From contig NC_088202.1 of the NCBI RefSeq assembly GCF_037126465.1, positions 124,386,123-124,450,122 on the forward strand: a stretch of 64,000 bases of DNA. The letters are read 5' to 3'. The notes below the pieces were generated by a model. It worked only from the letters and a program-made list of their open reading frames with translations, was not told where the DNA came from and made no database searches. The number at the start of each line of letters is the position of its first letter. The stretch's first letter is position 1. This stretch comes from Ornithodoros turicata (lineage: Eukaryota > Arthropoda > Arachnida > Ixodida > Argasidae). This document shows, piece after piece, positions 23,535 through 34,469 of this stretch. The position numbers were made by a program, and so were the translations under genes.

Positions 23535-23690
23535 GAATTTTAGGTAGTTATATAGTTAGGTAGTTAGTAGTTAGTTAGTTAGGTAGTAGTTACATAGTTA
23601 GTAGTTAGTTAGTTAGGTAGTAGTTACATAGTTAGGTAGTTATGTAGTAGTTATATAGTTTAGTAGTCATACATAGTAAGGCAGTAGTTA
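23535..23690. repeat. TAGTTAGG-type microsatellite
   Basis: Irregular repetition of 'tagttaggtag', 'tagttacatag' and 'tagttatatag'. The matching position in copy A has only one 'ttattagtcatcttgtagtt', so it expanded after the copies separated. Confidence 0.85.
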
Positions 23691-23815
23691 TATACATACG
23701 TGCTCTCTTCGAGAGGATTTCCGCGGGTCCGTGTAACTCAAATGCAAAAACCTCATCTATGCCGCTGTCATACCTTTCTCACGAAAAATATGTAAATAAT
23801 CATAAAAAAAACTCT

Positions 23816-26800
23816 GTATTTTGTCATGGCAAAAGGGCAAGGGTGCAGGCCAGCTGGTACATGGTGAAAAAAAAAAAAAAAGAATTGGAATCCGAGAAAG
23901 GGACCAGAGGAGTGACTCAACTCGACACGTTCTCTGTATTTCGTCTGTGACAGATCATTTCATGTGTGAAGAAATACAAAAACTTTATTGTGAGGTGAGC
24001 ATGTGTAAAGAGCAATTATGGTTAACACACTAGATTATGTATTTCATGGGCTCCTTGAGTTACTCTGGCTCTTCCAGATGTGATTAATGCCAAAACTGCG
24101 AAGTACTGCAGTCGTACGCATGGTGGGCGTACCCAGGATTTTTTTCTAGGTTGGGTTATTGAGTTCTGTTTATTGCTTATCGAGGAACTAGTTAGTATTT
24201 TTGTGTGTTTGTGCTCTGCTTTATAGCTGAAAAGCCCCCGCATATTTATTTTTTCAGAAACGTATAGTGTCTACCACATGAAAACTAGGATTGGATGAGA
24301 TACGTGAGCGTGGGTGTTGTCCTATAGACATGAACAATGCACAAAAAAATCGGTGCTTACAAAGTCAACTTTTATTTGGTGGATTTATCAACCCAGCATA
24401 TCTGGACATAATAAGTTAAAAGAATAAAAAGAGGAACAAAGTCGTCGTTTACAAGAAGCACAAAGACAGTCTCCTATACATGACACAGACCAATCCATGA
24501 GCAGCGTTTTGAAAGGTATGATTAAATAAGTTGAAACGATGTAAACGCGGGAAAATACCCTGTCTTTTGTTTGCATATCATACACTGGTACCTCCTTCGC
24601 TATGTTTTGATTCCAGATGTCAGTCGCTCTGGCAATCAAAAGTCTATACTGTACACCATGATACCAAAGGCAAAAGGAATAGGCACAATAAAAGGCTATG
24701 TACACGGTGGTATATAATTCGGCAGAAACTGTACATAAACCGTCTGAATATTAAAGTGGAACAACGAGAAAAGCTTCTCGAGCTCCATGACCCTGATTTT
24801 TCCGATCTCTATATCATAAGAGAATAACAGCACCGTACCCGTGCGAACGAACTGCAATTCCGTGGTGTTTGAACAATATAGATACTGTTGCACACTTTGC
24901 TCGTATATGGCATTAACGACTGCTAGAGATCGGACGCACGTAACAGCCAGTATATTTAGGTGAGCGGTAGCGTGCAAAGCACAAAGCAATACAGTTACCT
25001 CTGTAATTAAATAATTATGTTAATACAATATTCTGAACAGCAATACTATAATGCCTTCTAACGCTTTACACCAAATACGGTTGGAGAGAGTGAAACACAA
25101 ACTGGTAATAATTAGTATGAGTACGTCGGTATTGACAGTTCGTTCAGCACGGACACGGTTGTACATCACATGGCATATTTAAGTACACATAAGAAGGTGC
25201 TATACATCGTTTTTGTCTGTACTGACGCTAATGCCAACGATAAAACTATGAACGAGTGGTCCTCGGCGTTAGCATGAGCATTATAGCCGCGGTGCAGATT
25301 TGCAGGCTGGTAATGAACTATGTGATGTCCAAGAGGGCAAAATTAAACATCTACTGAGCCTGTTTAGCCTACTGGCTGCTTCGAAATATAGCGGCCACTG
25401 ATATTGAAGAAGCGCGGTGTGAAGCAAATTGTACGGTATGTTTCCATTGTGTAACAAGCTGCCCACCCCGCATTACCGTATATTGAAAAAGGAGGGAATA
25501 TTCTGAAGCTTGTATCCGGCGTTGCCGATTAAATGGTTGAGCGGCCATTTGCAGTGAGGCTTTTTTCCAAGGCGCAATTTTGTTAATTTCTTAATTAACG
25601 CAAATTTGTAAAGCGACAAGACAGCACTGTCTTAATTGTCGCCTCTTCAGGCATAGGCTTGCATTAATAATATACCCGGTAGGAAAATGTCGTTCTGTTT
25701 GGAAGATATTGTGCTGGATATTTTGCGCTTCATGAAAGTAGAGAGTAATTCACTTGGAAATTAGTTGGCGCATCGTCGACGTATCACGCCCAAAACAATA
25801 TTCAAAGAAGTGAACATTTCCTCGGAGTTTCTTTTACGGACCTGAGGTTGTCTCCTGCACGTAAATGAACATCGTTCGATGCAAGCCGTTTGCTCTTGAG
25901 ACTATTCACGAGTCGTTTTACTTCTGCTTGTAATTTAGATTTGGCAGCTTGAAACAATCCAGAAACAAAGTTAGAGGTAATCGAAAAACAGATTATATGT
26001 GTAAGAGCAGAACCTCGTCGAGGATGATCCAGCTCAACCTATAGACCTGTCCACTGGGCTTCCGCGCAGTCATATCCCTGCGGTCATTTTGCTACAGCGC
26101 CTCTGCGGCTGGGGAGGTTGAAACCATACTTCGGTCCTGGCTAGGGTATTCTACTTACCAGGTGCTTAGTCTGTTTCTACTAACTATTTTGAACTCAGGA
26201 ATTCAGACTGTGCGTTAGCACAATCAACTCTATTGGAGCATGTAATGCAACAGACAGAGTGTACGAGGTTCGGATCTCACAATGGCCATATACAGCTTTT
26301 GATATCTTTTTCCAAACGTTTCACTGTTTCACATTAATTACATATATATCTATGTAGCACAAGTTCACGCGAGGTTTGTTGCTGCACCTCAGCATACCGG
26401 TTTCAGCAAATATATGTTATCGGCACACGTCACGCAAAAATTTGTACGAAATTCAAGGCTCAGTATTTGCATAAAATAATTTCGTTCACCCGGATCATCC
26501 TATTGGACCTGTATATGCATATGTATGTACCCTGTTGAAAACGTTGAGGCTGTGTACTATAATTCACTTCTATACCATTGTTGTACAAGCGATGTGGTGT
26601 GGTATAAGAAACTATCTAACACTCTTCGGCATAAGCTACACCATGAAGCCATGCAAAACTTGAAAAAAAGAAAACTGATCACAGTATTCGCGTGCACAGT
26701 TTGTCACTGGGTGAGACGTGTCGATGTGCTGAGAGTCTGAATGAGCTTCACGCTGAGAACGTTCAAACACATACACTGTACATACAGTCCGCCGTTGCTT

Positions 26801-27480
26801 GACCCACCAAACGGCACAGGAAATAACATTGCACTTTGATGAGCGAGTGAAGGGTTGATGAAGCGGATTAGGCCGCTATGTACGTCGGTGAACACTGTAC
26901 AGGTGACTTTCTCGGCAGGGTTACACAGGCACTGCACGGTGTGCTAGGTACTTGGAAAAAGCGAGCAACAAAGGGTACAGGGCATTGTTGTCTTCGGGTA
27001 TTACATTATTCGTTGTCTGCGTGCTAACATTACGTCGAAATGCACTTATCTTACGTCTTTCTGTCTGCTCCTTATCTGAAAATGCTACACACAGATACGT
27101 GTTGCGTTTGTTTTACTTCATAATCATAAGAGTAAGCGTTTAATCTCAATCAATAGCGAGTTTTAGCATACCGTTGGCAAGGTTATTCTTCCTATCGGAG
27201 GCAATCGCAGTCGTGTGTGACTCAGAATCTTATCCACTAATGGGTTCCGGTTGATACGGTTCGACAGTTCGTTCGATATACGGTTCGACGCCTACAGTTA
27301 TTGTCCATCGCCTTGGCAACATATAGAGTATAAAGTGACCGTAACAACGATGCATAATGAAGAGAAACTGTGTATTGCTCGTCTTCTATCGATGGCCTTA
27401 TAGAAAAGCTCGCTTCCTCCAAGCCCATTCCACTCGCCCGCGCTGTGCTGACAACCAACCCGTTTCCAAGCCTAAACATA
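23816..27480. other. repeat-poor region downstream of labial
   Basis: I recognise no transposon, SINE or LINE from about 24300 to 27480. Its right part may be 3' UTR of labial if a distal poly(A) site near 24370 is used. It may otherwise hold Hox regulatory DNA. Small open frames (for example 24388-24705 on the minus strand) show no domain. Confidence 0.45.
24371..24376 (-). promoter_or_regulatory. possible distal poly(A) signal
   Basis: Minus-strand AATAAA in 'ccaaataaaagttgac', about 3.3 kb past the labial stop. It is only a candidate. Confidence 0.25.
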
Positions 27481-27522
27481 ATTCGGCTGAGACGTATTTA
27501 TAGTATTTATAATTTTATATAA

Positions 27523-27528
27523 TTTATT
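27523..27528 (-). promoter_or_regulatory. candidate proximal poly(A) signal of labial
   Basis: AATAAA on the minus strand (plus-strand tttatt), 165 nt after the stop codon, in an AT-rich patch. Confidence 0.45.
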
Positions 27529-27692
27529 CCACTCGAAGCCCCAGAAAGTCCAGTCTGTTTCACCACTCAACGTTGTTCCACATGCCGGGCACGAGTCATT
27601 GTCTCACTGGAGGTGTGTGACCAGGATGCCAGATGCTATGAGCCGCATGCAGGCAGCAGTGCTTGGCCGCACGGAGGTCGGAGGGGTCGTCA

Positions 27693-28006
27693 TCACTGAC
27701 TGTCCTTGTGCTGTGGCGACGGAGGCGACATTTTTCCCGGCGACGATGCCTGGGAGAGTCTGTCGCCATCTGCAGGGATGAGCCCCTCCTTCATGCGCTT
27801 CTTCTGCTTCATGCGGCGGTTCTGGAACCAGATCTTCACCTGGGTCTCGTTGAGCTGGAGAGCGGTAGCAATTTCGATTCGCCGAGCTCTCGTCAGGTAC
27901 TTGTTGAAGTGGAACTCTTTCTCAAGCTCTGTTAGTTGCTTCGTCGTGAAGTTTGTTCTACCCGTTCCGTTGGGACCGTTGTTGAAGCCATAGTCGGGCT
28001 TGGGAA
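27693..28006 (-). CDS. lab: labial / Hox1 terminal coding exon with homeobox
   Basis: An anterior Hox transcription factor, which binds DNA in the nucleus with Extradenticle/Pbx partners and patterns head segments. The exon begins after a good acceptor (pyrimidine-rich run then TTGCAG at 28010-28007) in the middle of a codon. It encodes about 103 residues to a TGA at 27693-27695. The homeodomain is residues 13-72. It starts [13 protein letters not shown] and contains [20 protein letters not shown]. The recognition helix is [10 protein letters not shown], with W60 and N63 at homeodomain positions 48 and 51. [18 protein letters not shown] and KQKKRMKEG are labial-class signatures. The homeobox has no intron. 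The C-tail after it is about 31 residues, S/P-rich. The hexapeptide (YKWM-type) must lie in an upstream exon not found here. There are no neighbouring genes in the window. Confidence 0.96.
27792..27971 (-). other. lab: homeobox (60 codons)
   Basis: Full-length, uninterrupted and free of frameshifts. All helix-3 contact residues are present (I47, Q50, N51, M54 by homeodomain numbering). Confidence 0.95.
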
Positions 28007-30180
28007 CTGCAAGGAAAGAAAGGTTGAAAAATAAGTACCTCGTACGGATATGTCGAAGGTGGCGGTTTGTGCCCTGGCGAACTACCTCTAGGGCATAGGG
28101 GCTGAAGTAATCTTTTAAGTCACTTGGTACTTTCACGCACCGAGCGTCATGGAACAGCTTGTCGCACCGGCTCGACCTCACGTTTTCTTTTTTTTTTTTT
28201 TCTACATTTATCTATGTATCTACGTTTTCATAGAATTGAAGAAAGGGACTGGTGTTTAATGTATTTCGCTAAAGGGGGCCAGACCTGTATTGGATGGCCG
28301 GATGAATGTTCAACAGCAACTGTAGCAGGCTGGCCCACACAATCGGCCCTGCAACGTCTCTGTCAAATCATTCGCATTCTGTATTTGGTATCTATGTGAG
28401 GCTGCAGAAGCGACCTTTGAATTTTATGTGTCAGTCTTTCTTTCGATTTGCGCTCCCGCTTGTATCTTCACGTGCAGTGATTGTACAACATGGTACACAT
28501 GCCGCCGTCCCTTTTGCTCCGTAGCTATATACATATAGGACTGCACATCAGAACAAATGAATCGCTGGACGTTAACAGTTGCGTTCCTTCGTGGTAATTG
28601 TCACGGTACGACTCACATTAAAAGGGAAAATGTCGGAAAATGCACTGGAAGGACAGAACAAGATTCAGTGTTTTGTTGTAGCTCCAGCTGCAACTATTAT
28701 ACACCGTATCGTGTTCGCAATTAAGACTTCAATAAGGATTTTCGCAGAGGTGTTCAGAACGACGTTCATGATGAAACTTCGAAGCCCGCATCGATATTTA
28801 CACCTAGGAAATCTCGACGCGTCGCATCGCATCGAACGTCAAGCGGACTGCGCCCGTTGCCCTGGACACAGGTCGTCGATACCGGCGGCTTCTGTGCACA
28901 TATACTTGGGTCGTACACGAGCAAATACATGGGCGAATGCCATATTGTGGCAGCACAGTCCCCCTGGTCGATAATGTGTGCAACTTCATCGCAACAGATT
29001 GTGTTCTTTACAATGGTGTGATACGGGAGGCAGGTCAGCAACATCCGAATTCTCTGGATCAGTCATTACCGGACGTGGATTCAAGACTTGGATACATTAC
29101 GGTATAGACATGTAAGAATTTAGTCAAAACTCAGTGAATCAATGTGAGTCATTTCAAAAAGAGCAAGTGGTGGCATGCAGTACATAGTACATGCAGTACA
29201 TGTTTATATCAGCTGGAATAAAATGCGGATAGGTATTCGCCAGCAGTTGGTTGCTTAAGAATAATGTACATCAACCTGCTTGCTTCTATGTGGCCTGTTC
29301 ATCTACAAAGGTAGCTACAACAGTAATCGATTCTTCCTCCTTCCCTTTCTTTTATTATTACTTGCTATGATTCTTGCAGGTAGAGTGTCGCTGGAAAAAG
29401 TCCACGGAATGCGGTCTGACGGACGATATGTGATTGCGTGCTTTTGATGCGAATCACTTGGCAGTACTTATATTGCGCTCGCATACTTGGCAACTATCAC
29501 ATAAGAGCTTCTAAGTCACCGAGAAGACGTATGGGGTGCAGCCCTTGGCAACCAAGCTAATTCGGATACACTCTCGTAGGTGCATCAGTTTCTCCACACG
29601 CCTTATTGCTGGTGTGAGAAGCGGTAGAACGCATTCTTTCCAGCTGGAGTCGTGACGATGCCCACTCGGGTGTGGCCAACTCCCCCCCTCCTCCCCAGCT
29701 ACAAGGTGGCATCAACCACACAGCTAAAGTCTGCACACACACGCGCGCACACACACATACATGCAAAAAAACTGGATTGCCTTTGAGCTGCCTGCATTGG
29801 GATTGTCTTTACGACCATAATAGGTATTTGCGGGACGACAGTGACTATACGTCCTGATGGCGGGGCTTCAGAACACATAATCGACGTATGTCTCCATCCC
29901 AGTAACCCAGACGGCGTAGTTAGTGGTGGCTCACGACAGGGATGAGGTTCCAGTGTATGCGTAAGAAGCAATGGTAAGTTTTTCCTCGTCGCTACAAAAC
30001 AATATGAGGCAACAGGAAGCGATGCAACTACTCCGATAATTCCAGCGATACAAATAAGGAGAGATTGCGAGAGACTGGACGCTCTAATGTATAAATATGT
30101 ATAAATTTCTCCTATGATGAACAGTGAACATGAACAGTCCTTATATACATATATGCATACGCGATACAATTCGTAAATCA
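28007..30180 (-). other. lab: labial intron, 3' part
   Basis: Sequence upstream of the homeobox exon. It contains a polypyrimidine tract and acceptor at 28007-28030, A-rich (minus strand) sequence at 28188-28202 and few recognisable repeats. No upstream labial exon is seen here or further right, so the intron probably spans at least the remaining 36 kb. Confidence 0.6.
29645..29692 (+). repeat. LINE/SINE-type 3' tail fragment
   Basis: 'cagctggagtcgtgacgatg' followed by 'cccactcgggtgtggccaac' matches the tail seen at 34283, 33537 and 58975. It is followed by C-rich DNA and a (CA)n tract at 29733-29760. Confidence 0.5.
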
Positions 30181-30292
30181 TCTTGTGTCAGAAAATAATG
30201 ACCGCAGGAAAAACAAAGAGAGAGAGAGTGAGAGACAAAGAACGAAGCGCAAGAGTACGGATCTTTGACGTGCTATAAGCGGAGATCAGAAG

Positions 30293-30830
30293 TAACGCAT
30301 TACATTGGAGTAATAAGTTATGGTAACGCATTACATGGGAGTAATAAGTTATGCCAACGCATTACATGAGAGTAATTGCGTTACCATAACTAATTACTCA
30401 TGTAATGCGTTGCCATAACTTATTACTCCCATGAAATGCGTTACCATAAGTTATTACTCATGTAATGCGTTGCCATAACTTATGGTAACGCATTTCATGG
30501 GAGTAATAAGTTATGGCAACGCATTACATGAGTAATTAGTTATGGTAACGCAATTACTCACATGTAATGCGTTAACATAACTTATGCTAACACATTACAT
30601 GAGAGTAATAACTTATTACTCCCATGTAATGCGTTACCATAACTTATTACTCCAATGTAATGCGTTACCATAACTGTTACATGTGAGTAATAAGTTATGG
30701 TAACGCCTTACATGTGAGTAATAAGCTATGGTAACGCATTACATGTGAGTAATAACCTATGGTAATGCATTACATGTGAGTAATAAGTTATGGTAATGCA
30801 TTACGTCTTGAAGAGTAGTAGTAATGCCAT
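30293..30830. repeat. strand-switching satellite of about 31-bp units
   Basis: About 17 units of the form gtaacgcattacatgggagt + aataagttatg. Units run in both orientations with repeated switches (near 30375, 30480, 30560, 30615 and 30675). The core word GTAACGCATTAC also occurs in the flank at 31500-31610. Confidence 0.92.
30371..30558. repeat. 80-bp perfect inverted repeat, 28-bp spacer
   Basis: 30371-30450 and 30479-30558 are exact reverse complements over all 80 positions, checked base by base. The 28-bp spacer is a further unit of the same satellite. One more stretch beyond the arms matches with a single mismatch. Confidence 0.95.
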
Positions 30831-31269
30831 TACCTTTTTGCCAAGTAACGCGTAGTGGCAATACGCATTACTCAGGATTCGGGAACAACATTCCTTCAGT
30901 GAATAACTCTAAAGAATTGTGAGAATTGTGCCGTGTAGAAGCTGGAAAAATCCCTGGACTCTTGTATCCGTCTTTTACAATGACAAGAAGGTCAGACTCG
31001 TGCCCATGGAGAACACACCAAGGAAGGAGTATTAACATGTAGGTTTACTCCTGTTGAGGTGCCACCTATAGTTTATGCACCACCTTTATTTTTCTTTCCC
31101 TATACGTCACTGTTGGGTCGAAGGAGGGCGAAGGTAACCGAAAGTAGCCTGTGTACGGCTCAAACAAGTGACAAAGTAACACGGGAATGGCTATTTTCGA
31201 TATGCACTGCGTCAAAGATAAAAGGTCACGGAAAAAAAGTACGAGAGACTTGCGCCGCCGCAGTCCCAT

Positions 31270-31488
31270 ATGTATCATGTGTCCGATGAGGAGTCCTCGG
31301 ATGATGCCGTCTTCAAAGTGAACAGGCAGCGTCTCACCCCTTCTGCGAGTTCGAATGTTGGAAATCCAAACCATGGAATCCCCACAATCAGGAACATGTT
31401 TGTACAACATTACGCCGCCATTTCGTCATCTGCTTCAGCTGAACGAGTGGTGCTTATTAAAAAGTTTTTTTTGTTTTTTGCGAAGTAA
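31270..31488 (+). pseudogene. hAT transposase C-terminal (dimerisation domain) relic
   Basis: A 72-codon frame, stop included. An acidic stretch (SDEESSDDAVF) is followed by IPTIRNMFVQHYAAISSSASAER. This matches the hATC dimerisation motif, in which a hydrophobic 'lf..y....pSSaa.ER.FS' is conserved. The sequence diverges after AER and runs into a T-rich tail. The rest of the transposase (zinc finger, RNase-H-like core) is absent. Subterminal GTAACG repeats on both sides fit a decayed hAT element. Confidence 0.62.
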
Positions 31489-31489
31489 C

Positions 31490-31612
31490 GCAAATGTCAT
31501 CTCGTTACTTATCAGAAGTAATGACATTACTAACGCATTACCTACCACACAAAAGTAACGAGTAACGTAATGCGTTGCCTCTTCAAAAAGTAACGGTAGT
31601 GCGTTACAGAAT
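31490..31612. repeat. hAT-like subterminal GTAACG repeats
   Basis: Repeated 'agtaacg', 'cgttact', 'taacgcattac' and 'gtaatgcgtt' words in both orientations. They probably mark the right end of the element that supplied the satellite unit. Confidence 0.6.
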
Positions 31613-33536
31613 AAACGCAATTTCCCCTGCACCTCTGACAGCATACGCTGCACGAAGAAGCAAACGACGTGAGCGCAACACCGCAGCTGAAACACTTCAT
31701 CAGTTTGCACAGCCAACACCTCAACTTTCTAAACTTACTGCTGCGAGCGCATTTCACTTTCGACAGGCACGCACAGGGGCACGCAGAGATGATGATAAGA
31801 AACTATTGTCCGGCTGGCCCTGCCTTTTCGTAGTACCCTGTTTTTACAGTTTACTTTCTAATTACTATGACTCGAAAAAATTTCTCCTTTAATCCCCCTC
31901 ATATTATCGAGCGGTGTGCGGCAGAACACCGTACCCAGCGAAAGAAACATACTTTCACATGTGTTCGTTACATCTCACTGCTCCAAAACCCTCTTTTACG
32001 TCCGTGTCACTGAGCAATACGAGTTTCACCGAGGCACCCATGGAAACATGTTTCTACCGGCGCGGCCTCATCCTTTTTCCATTGAGTCTCAGTGGTGCGG
32101 ACGACACTTATTTTGTGTCGCGACATGTTACCCCTTTCTGTCGGCGTGACAAAGAAGACTTGCCAGGCCGCGTTTGAGTGTGCGGCCAACCGTCTGCGGT
32201 TTGCTGCTAATTCGGTGACCGCGGAAGCAAGTCGGTCGGGGAAGGGGCAACGCCGTGCAGGCCTCAGAGCTATTAATCAAGGAGGAGATTGCTGGCAATG
32301 AAACACTTGGATGCGTTCTCGTAAGCGAATAATTAATCACGAAATTTCTTGAGGGGAAGGCTCCCTTCACCTTCGCCCGTGCTCGAAACGAGGACTCCTC
32401 TGGAAATGGGGGTGCCGAAATGGGCGTACTCATCGTAATCAGGCTCTTATATATGTGTTGAACTGAATTGATTAAGCTAATAAAGCACGGTATAAATGTC
32501 TCAGCGGTGTATTTTACTTGCTGTTGTTTCTATTCTTCTTCTTCCTTTCTTATTTTATTTATTTTATTTGTCTATTCATTTTTTTTTTTTTTTTTTTGTG
32601 GTTGCGCCACTCATTTACAGTTTGGTAAGGCACCTTGTTGAATTTCCTAAACAATACCTCGCTGTGCGAATATGTCTTGCCGGTGTTATACGACCGTGGA
32701 AGCTCCCATTCCCAATAAGAATAGGCATACGTATTTAAAAATAGAAGCGAAATTGTACGACGATATCTGCTGACAGGATGGCGAAAGAAAAGTCCCCAGC
32801 TTTCAACAGAGAAGGCGTTTTCAATTAGCTGTTGATATCGGATGCAAAATGTAGCAAAGGCAAACGTTCGGAAGTCTTCCAAGATAGTTCCTGAACGCAA
32901 AGAATGCGAAGATGCGATACGCATTATTATTCGGCATTATCTCGCGAGCGCATGCTTCAAATTCGTGAAACAACGGAGTACCGTTTTATTAGCAGCAACA
33001 ACACAATAAATACAGGCACTGATGAGGAGTGCGGCAACTGAAAGTAACTTTGTGGCTCACCACCCAAGGACACACTGATTATATACTACGAAATATAAAA
33101 TGATGAGGGCTGATGAGCTACTACATTTAATACCTTGCAAGTACGACATGAACCTGTCATGGCAGTGGAAGCACTTGGAAATTTGATGATATGTTCTCTT
33201 GATTTATGCTAAGTAACGCAATATTAGGCTCTAAAATGATGCATTTCCCATTCTAAGACATTTCACCTTAACAAGCACAGGCGGAGATGTCCAGGCAGAA
33301 TACTTCGAGTATCGGCAGGGTATCTGATTTCACAAATTTCGCCAGGTCCGAAGAGTTGACACGGTGACAGGTAAACTTCGACAAAGAGATCCTATATCCT
33401 ATCCTATCCTATACACAGTGCCATATCCTATATACAGTGCAAGTTTTGGCAGTTGTGTTTGTCCACGTGGTTTGAACAGAGGTACCGCTTCTCGCAGGAC
33501 GTCATTGTACCTCAACCGATATTGTGATCAGCGGGT
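31613..33536. other. unrecognised sequence
   Basis: No gene or repeat family supported. It contains a poly-T at 32580-32597 and 'tatcc' repeats at 33392-33432. Confidence 0.4.
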
Positions 33537-33610
33537 GGTGGTGGTGACGAGATCGGTTTGCCGTTGTTGCCCTCACTCATGTGGATAGCGTCACGACTGT
33601 AGCCGAGATT
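33537..33610 (-). repeat. LINE/SINE 3' tail, minus strand
   Basis: The reverse complement reads 'ggctacagtcgtgacgctat', 'ccacatgagtgagggcaaca', 'acggcaaacc', then (CCA)n. It is the same tail as at 34283-34372. Confidence 0.6.
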
Positions 33611-33683
33611 AGATGAGATATGATATGACATTCTTCGTTTATAGAATGGCATACTGCGAACTAATTCAAGCGAATGTGAAGAA

Positions 33684-33926
33684 CACTCTTAAAGAAAAAG
33701 GGCGTGTTGTAACTCCTTTTTTGGAGAGTACAGCCTTGCCACATACATACTGTAAATGTACACTCCCTTTGGAGTGTACATTTACTCTTCATTACCCTCG
33801 TTAAAGAGTCTCAACACTCTCTTCACAGCTATGAAGGGAGTGAGGAGACTCCTTAAAGGGAGTGATATATGTGGCAGGGGTATACTCCCCAAAAAGGAGT
33901 TACAACACACCCCTTTTTTAAGAGTG
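33684..33926. mobile_element. MITE with CACTCTTAA termini
   Basis: The 243-bp element has inverted ends CACTCTTAAAGAAAAAGGGC and CACTCTTAAAAAAGGGGTGT (right, reverse complement), continuing 'gtgttgtaactcctttttt'. Inner 'gccacatatatcactccc' words repeat. A related copy is at 60341-60558. Confidence 0.78.
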
Positions 33927-34282
33927 TTGTGCAAGCGGATTCTCTCTTATTGCGATATTACGCTCTCCATAAACTTATAACACAGAGATTTTTTTTTTTC
34001 AAAGGAGAGACGTTGGGTTTATTACACTTATATTAGAAACTTTCAGGACATGGGCTTGATCATTACACAACTGACATCCTTTTTAAACAGTGTACGTCAC
34101 GGTCCGTAAACGAGCGCTGACCTGATTATTTGTAACATTTTATATCCATGCGTTCTATAGGTTCCCAAGCATCAAAATATATTGGCTATATATCGGCAAT
34201 ACTTGTCCAAGATTGGACCAATATTGGACCGGTATTGCCAATGTTCAGCCGATATTGGGCCAAGATGTTGTGCTGCTTGGGT

Positions 34283-34372
34283 TGAAGTGGTGGTGGTTGA
34301 GGTGGTGGTAACAGCTTGCCGTTATTGGCCTCACACCTGTGGACATCGTCACGACTGTAGCTGGAGATGATG
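34283..34372 (-). repeat. LINE 3' UTR tail shared with SINEs
   Basis: The reverse complement has 'ctacagtcgtgacgatgtcc', 'acaggtgtgaggccaataac' and 'ggcaagctgtt', then (CCA)n-like sequence. It lies downstream of the LINE relic at 34470-34735 and matches the tail of SINEs at 58975 and 16471. Confidence 0.6.
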
Positions 34373-34469
34373 ATGACAAGAAGATGGATATAGGCAGGTA
34401 TAGGGAGTCTCGGTGGTTTTGTGAGCCTTCCGATTAGAAACCCGAGTTCGGCCTGAGTGATTATATATA

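Larger units (their letters stand above)
22725..23815. mobile_element. long-TIR foldback element, copy B (carries a SINE and a TAGTTAGG array)
   Basis: A paralogue of 16584-17512. Shared words include 'gactaatcgcttaaaattca', 'aaatcctgaaacgagctcgt', 'gcaaatgagccgaaac', 'cacgtgatttgcag', 'agataagcc', 'tcgactcatttgcata' and 'ctctcttcgagaggat'. The outermost part of the left arm looks lost. It contains a SINE at 23086-23255 and a microsatellite in the right arm. Confidence 0.7.

Noticed and set aside
28124..28399. Upstream labial exon in the 28.1-28.4 kb frame
   Set aside because: The frame is on the opposite strand and has no hexapeptide or Hox similarity.
30293..30830. CRISPR-like array of 31-bp repeats
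   Set aside because: Units occur in both orientations with no unique spacers, and the setting is eukaryotic.
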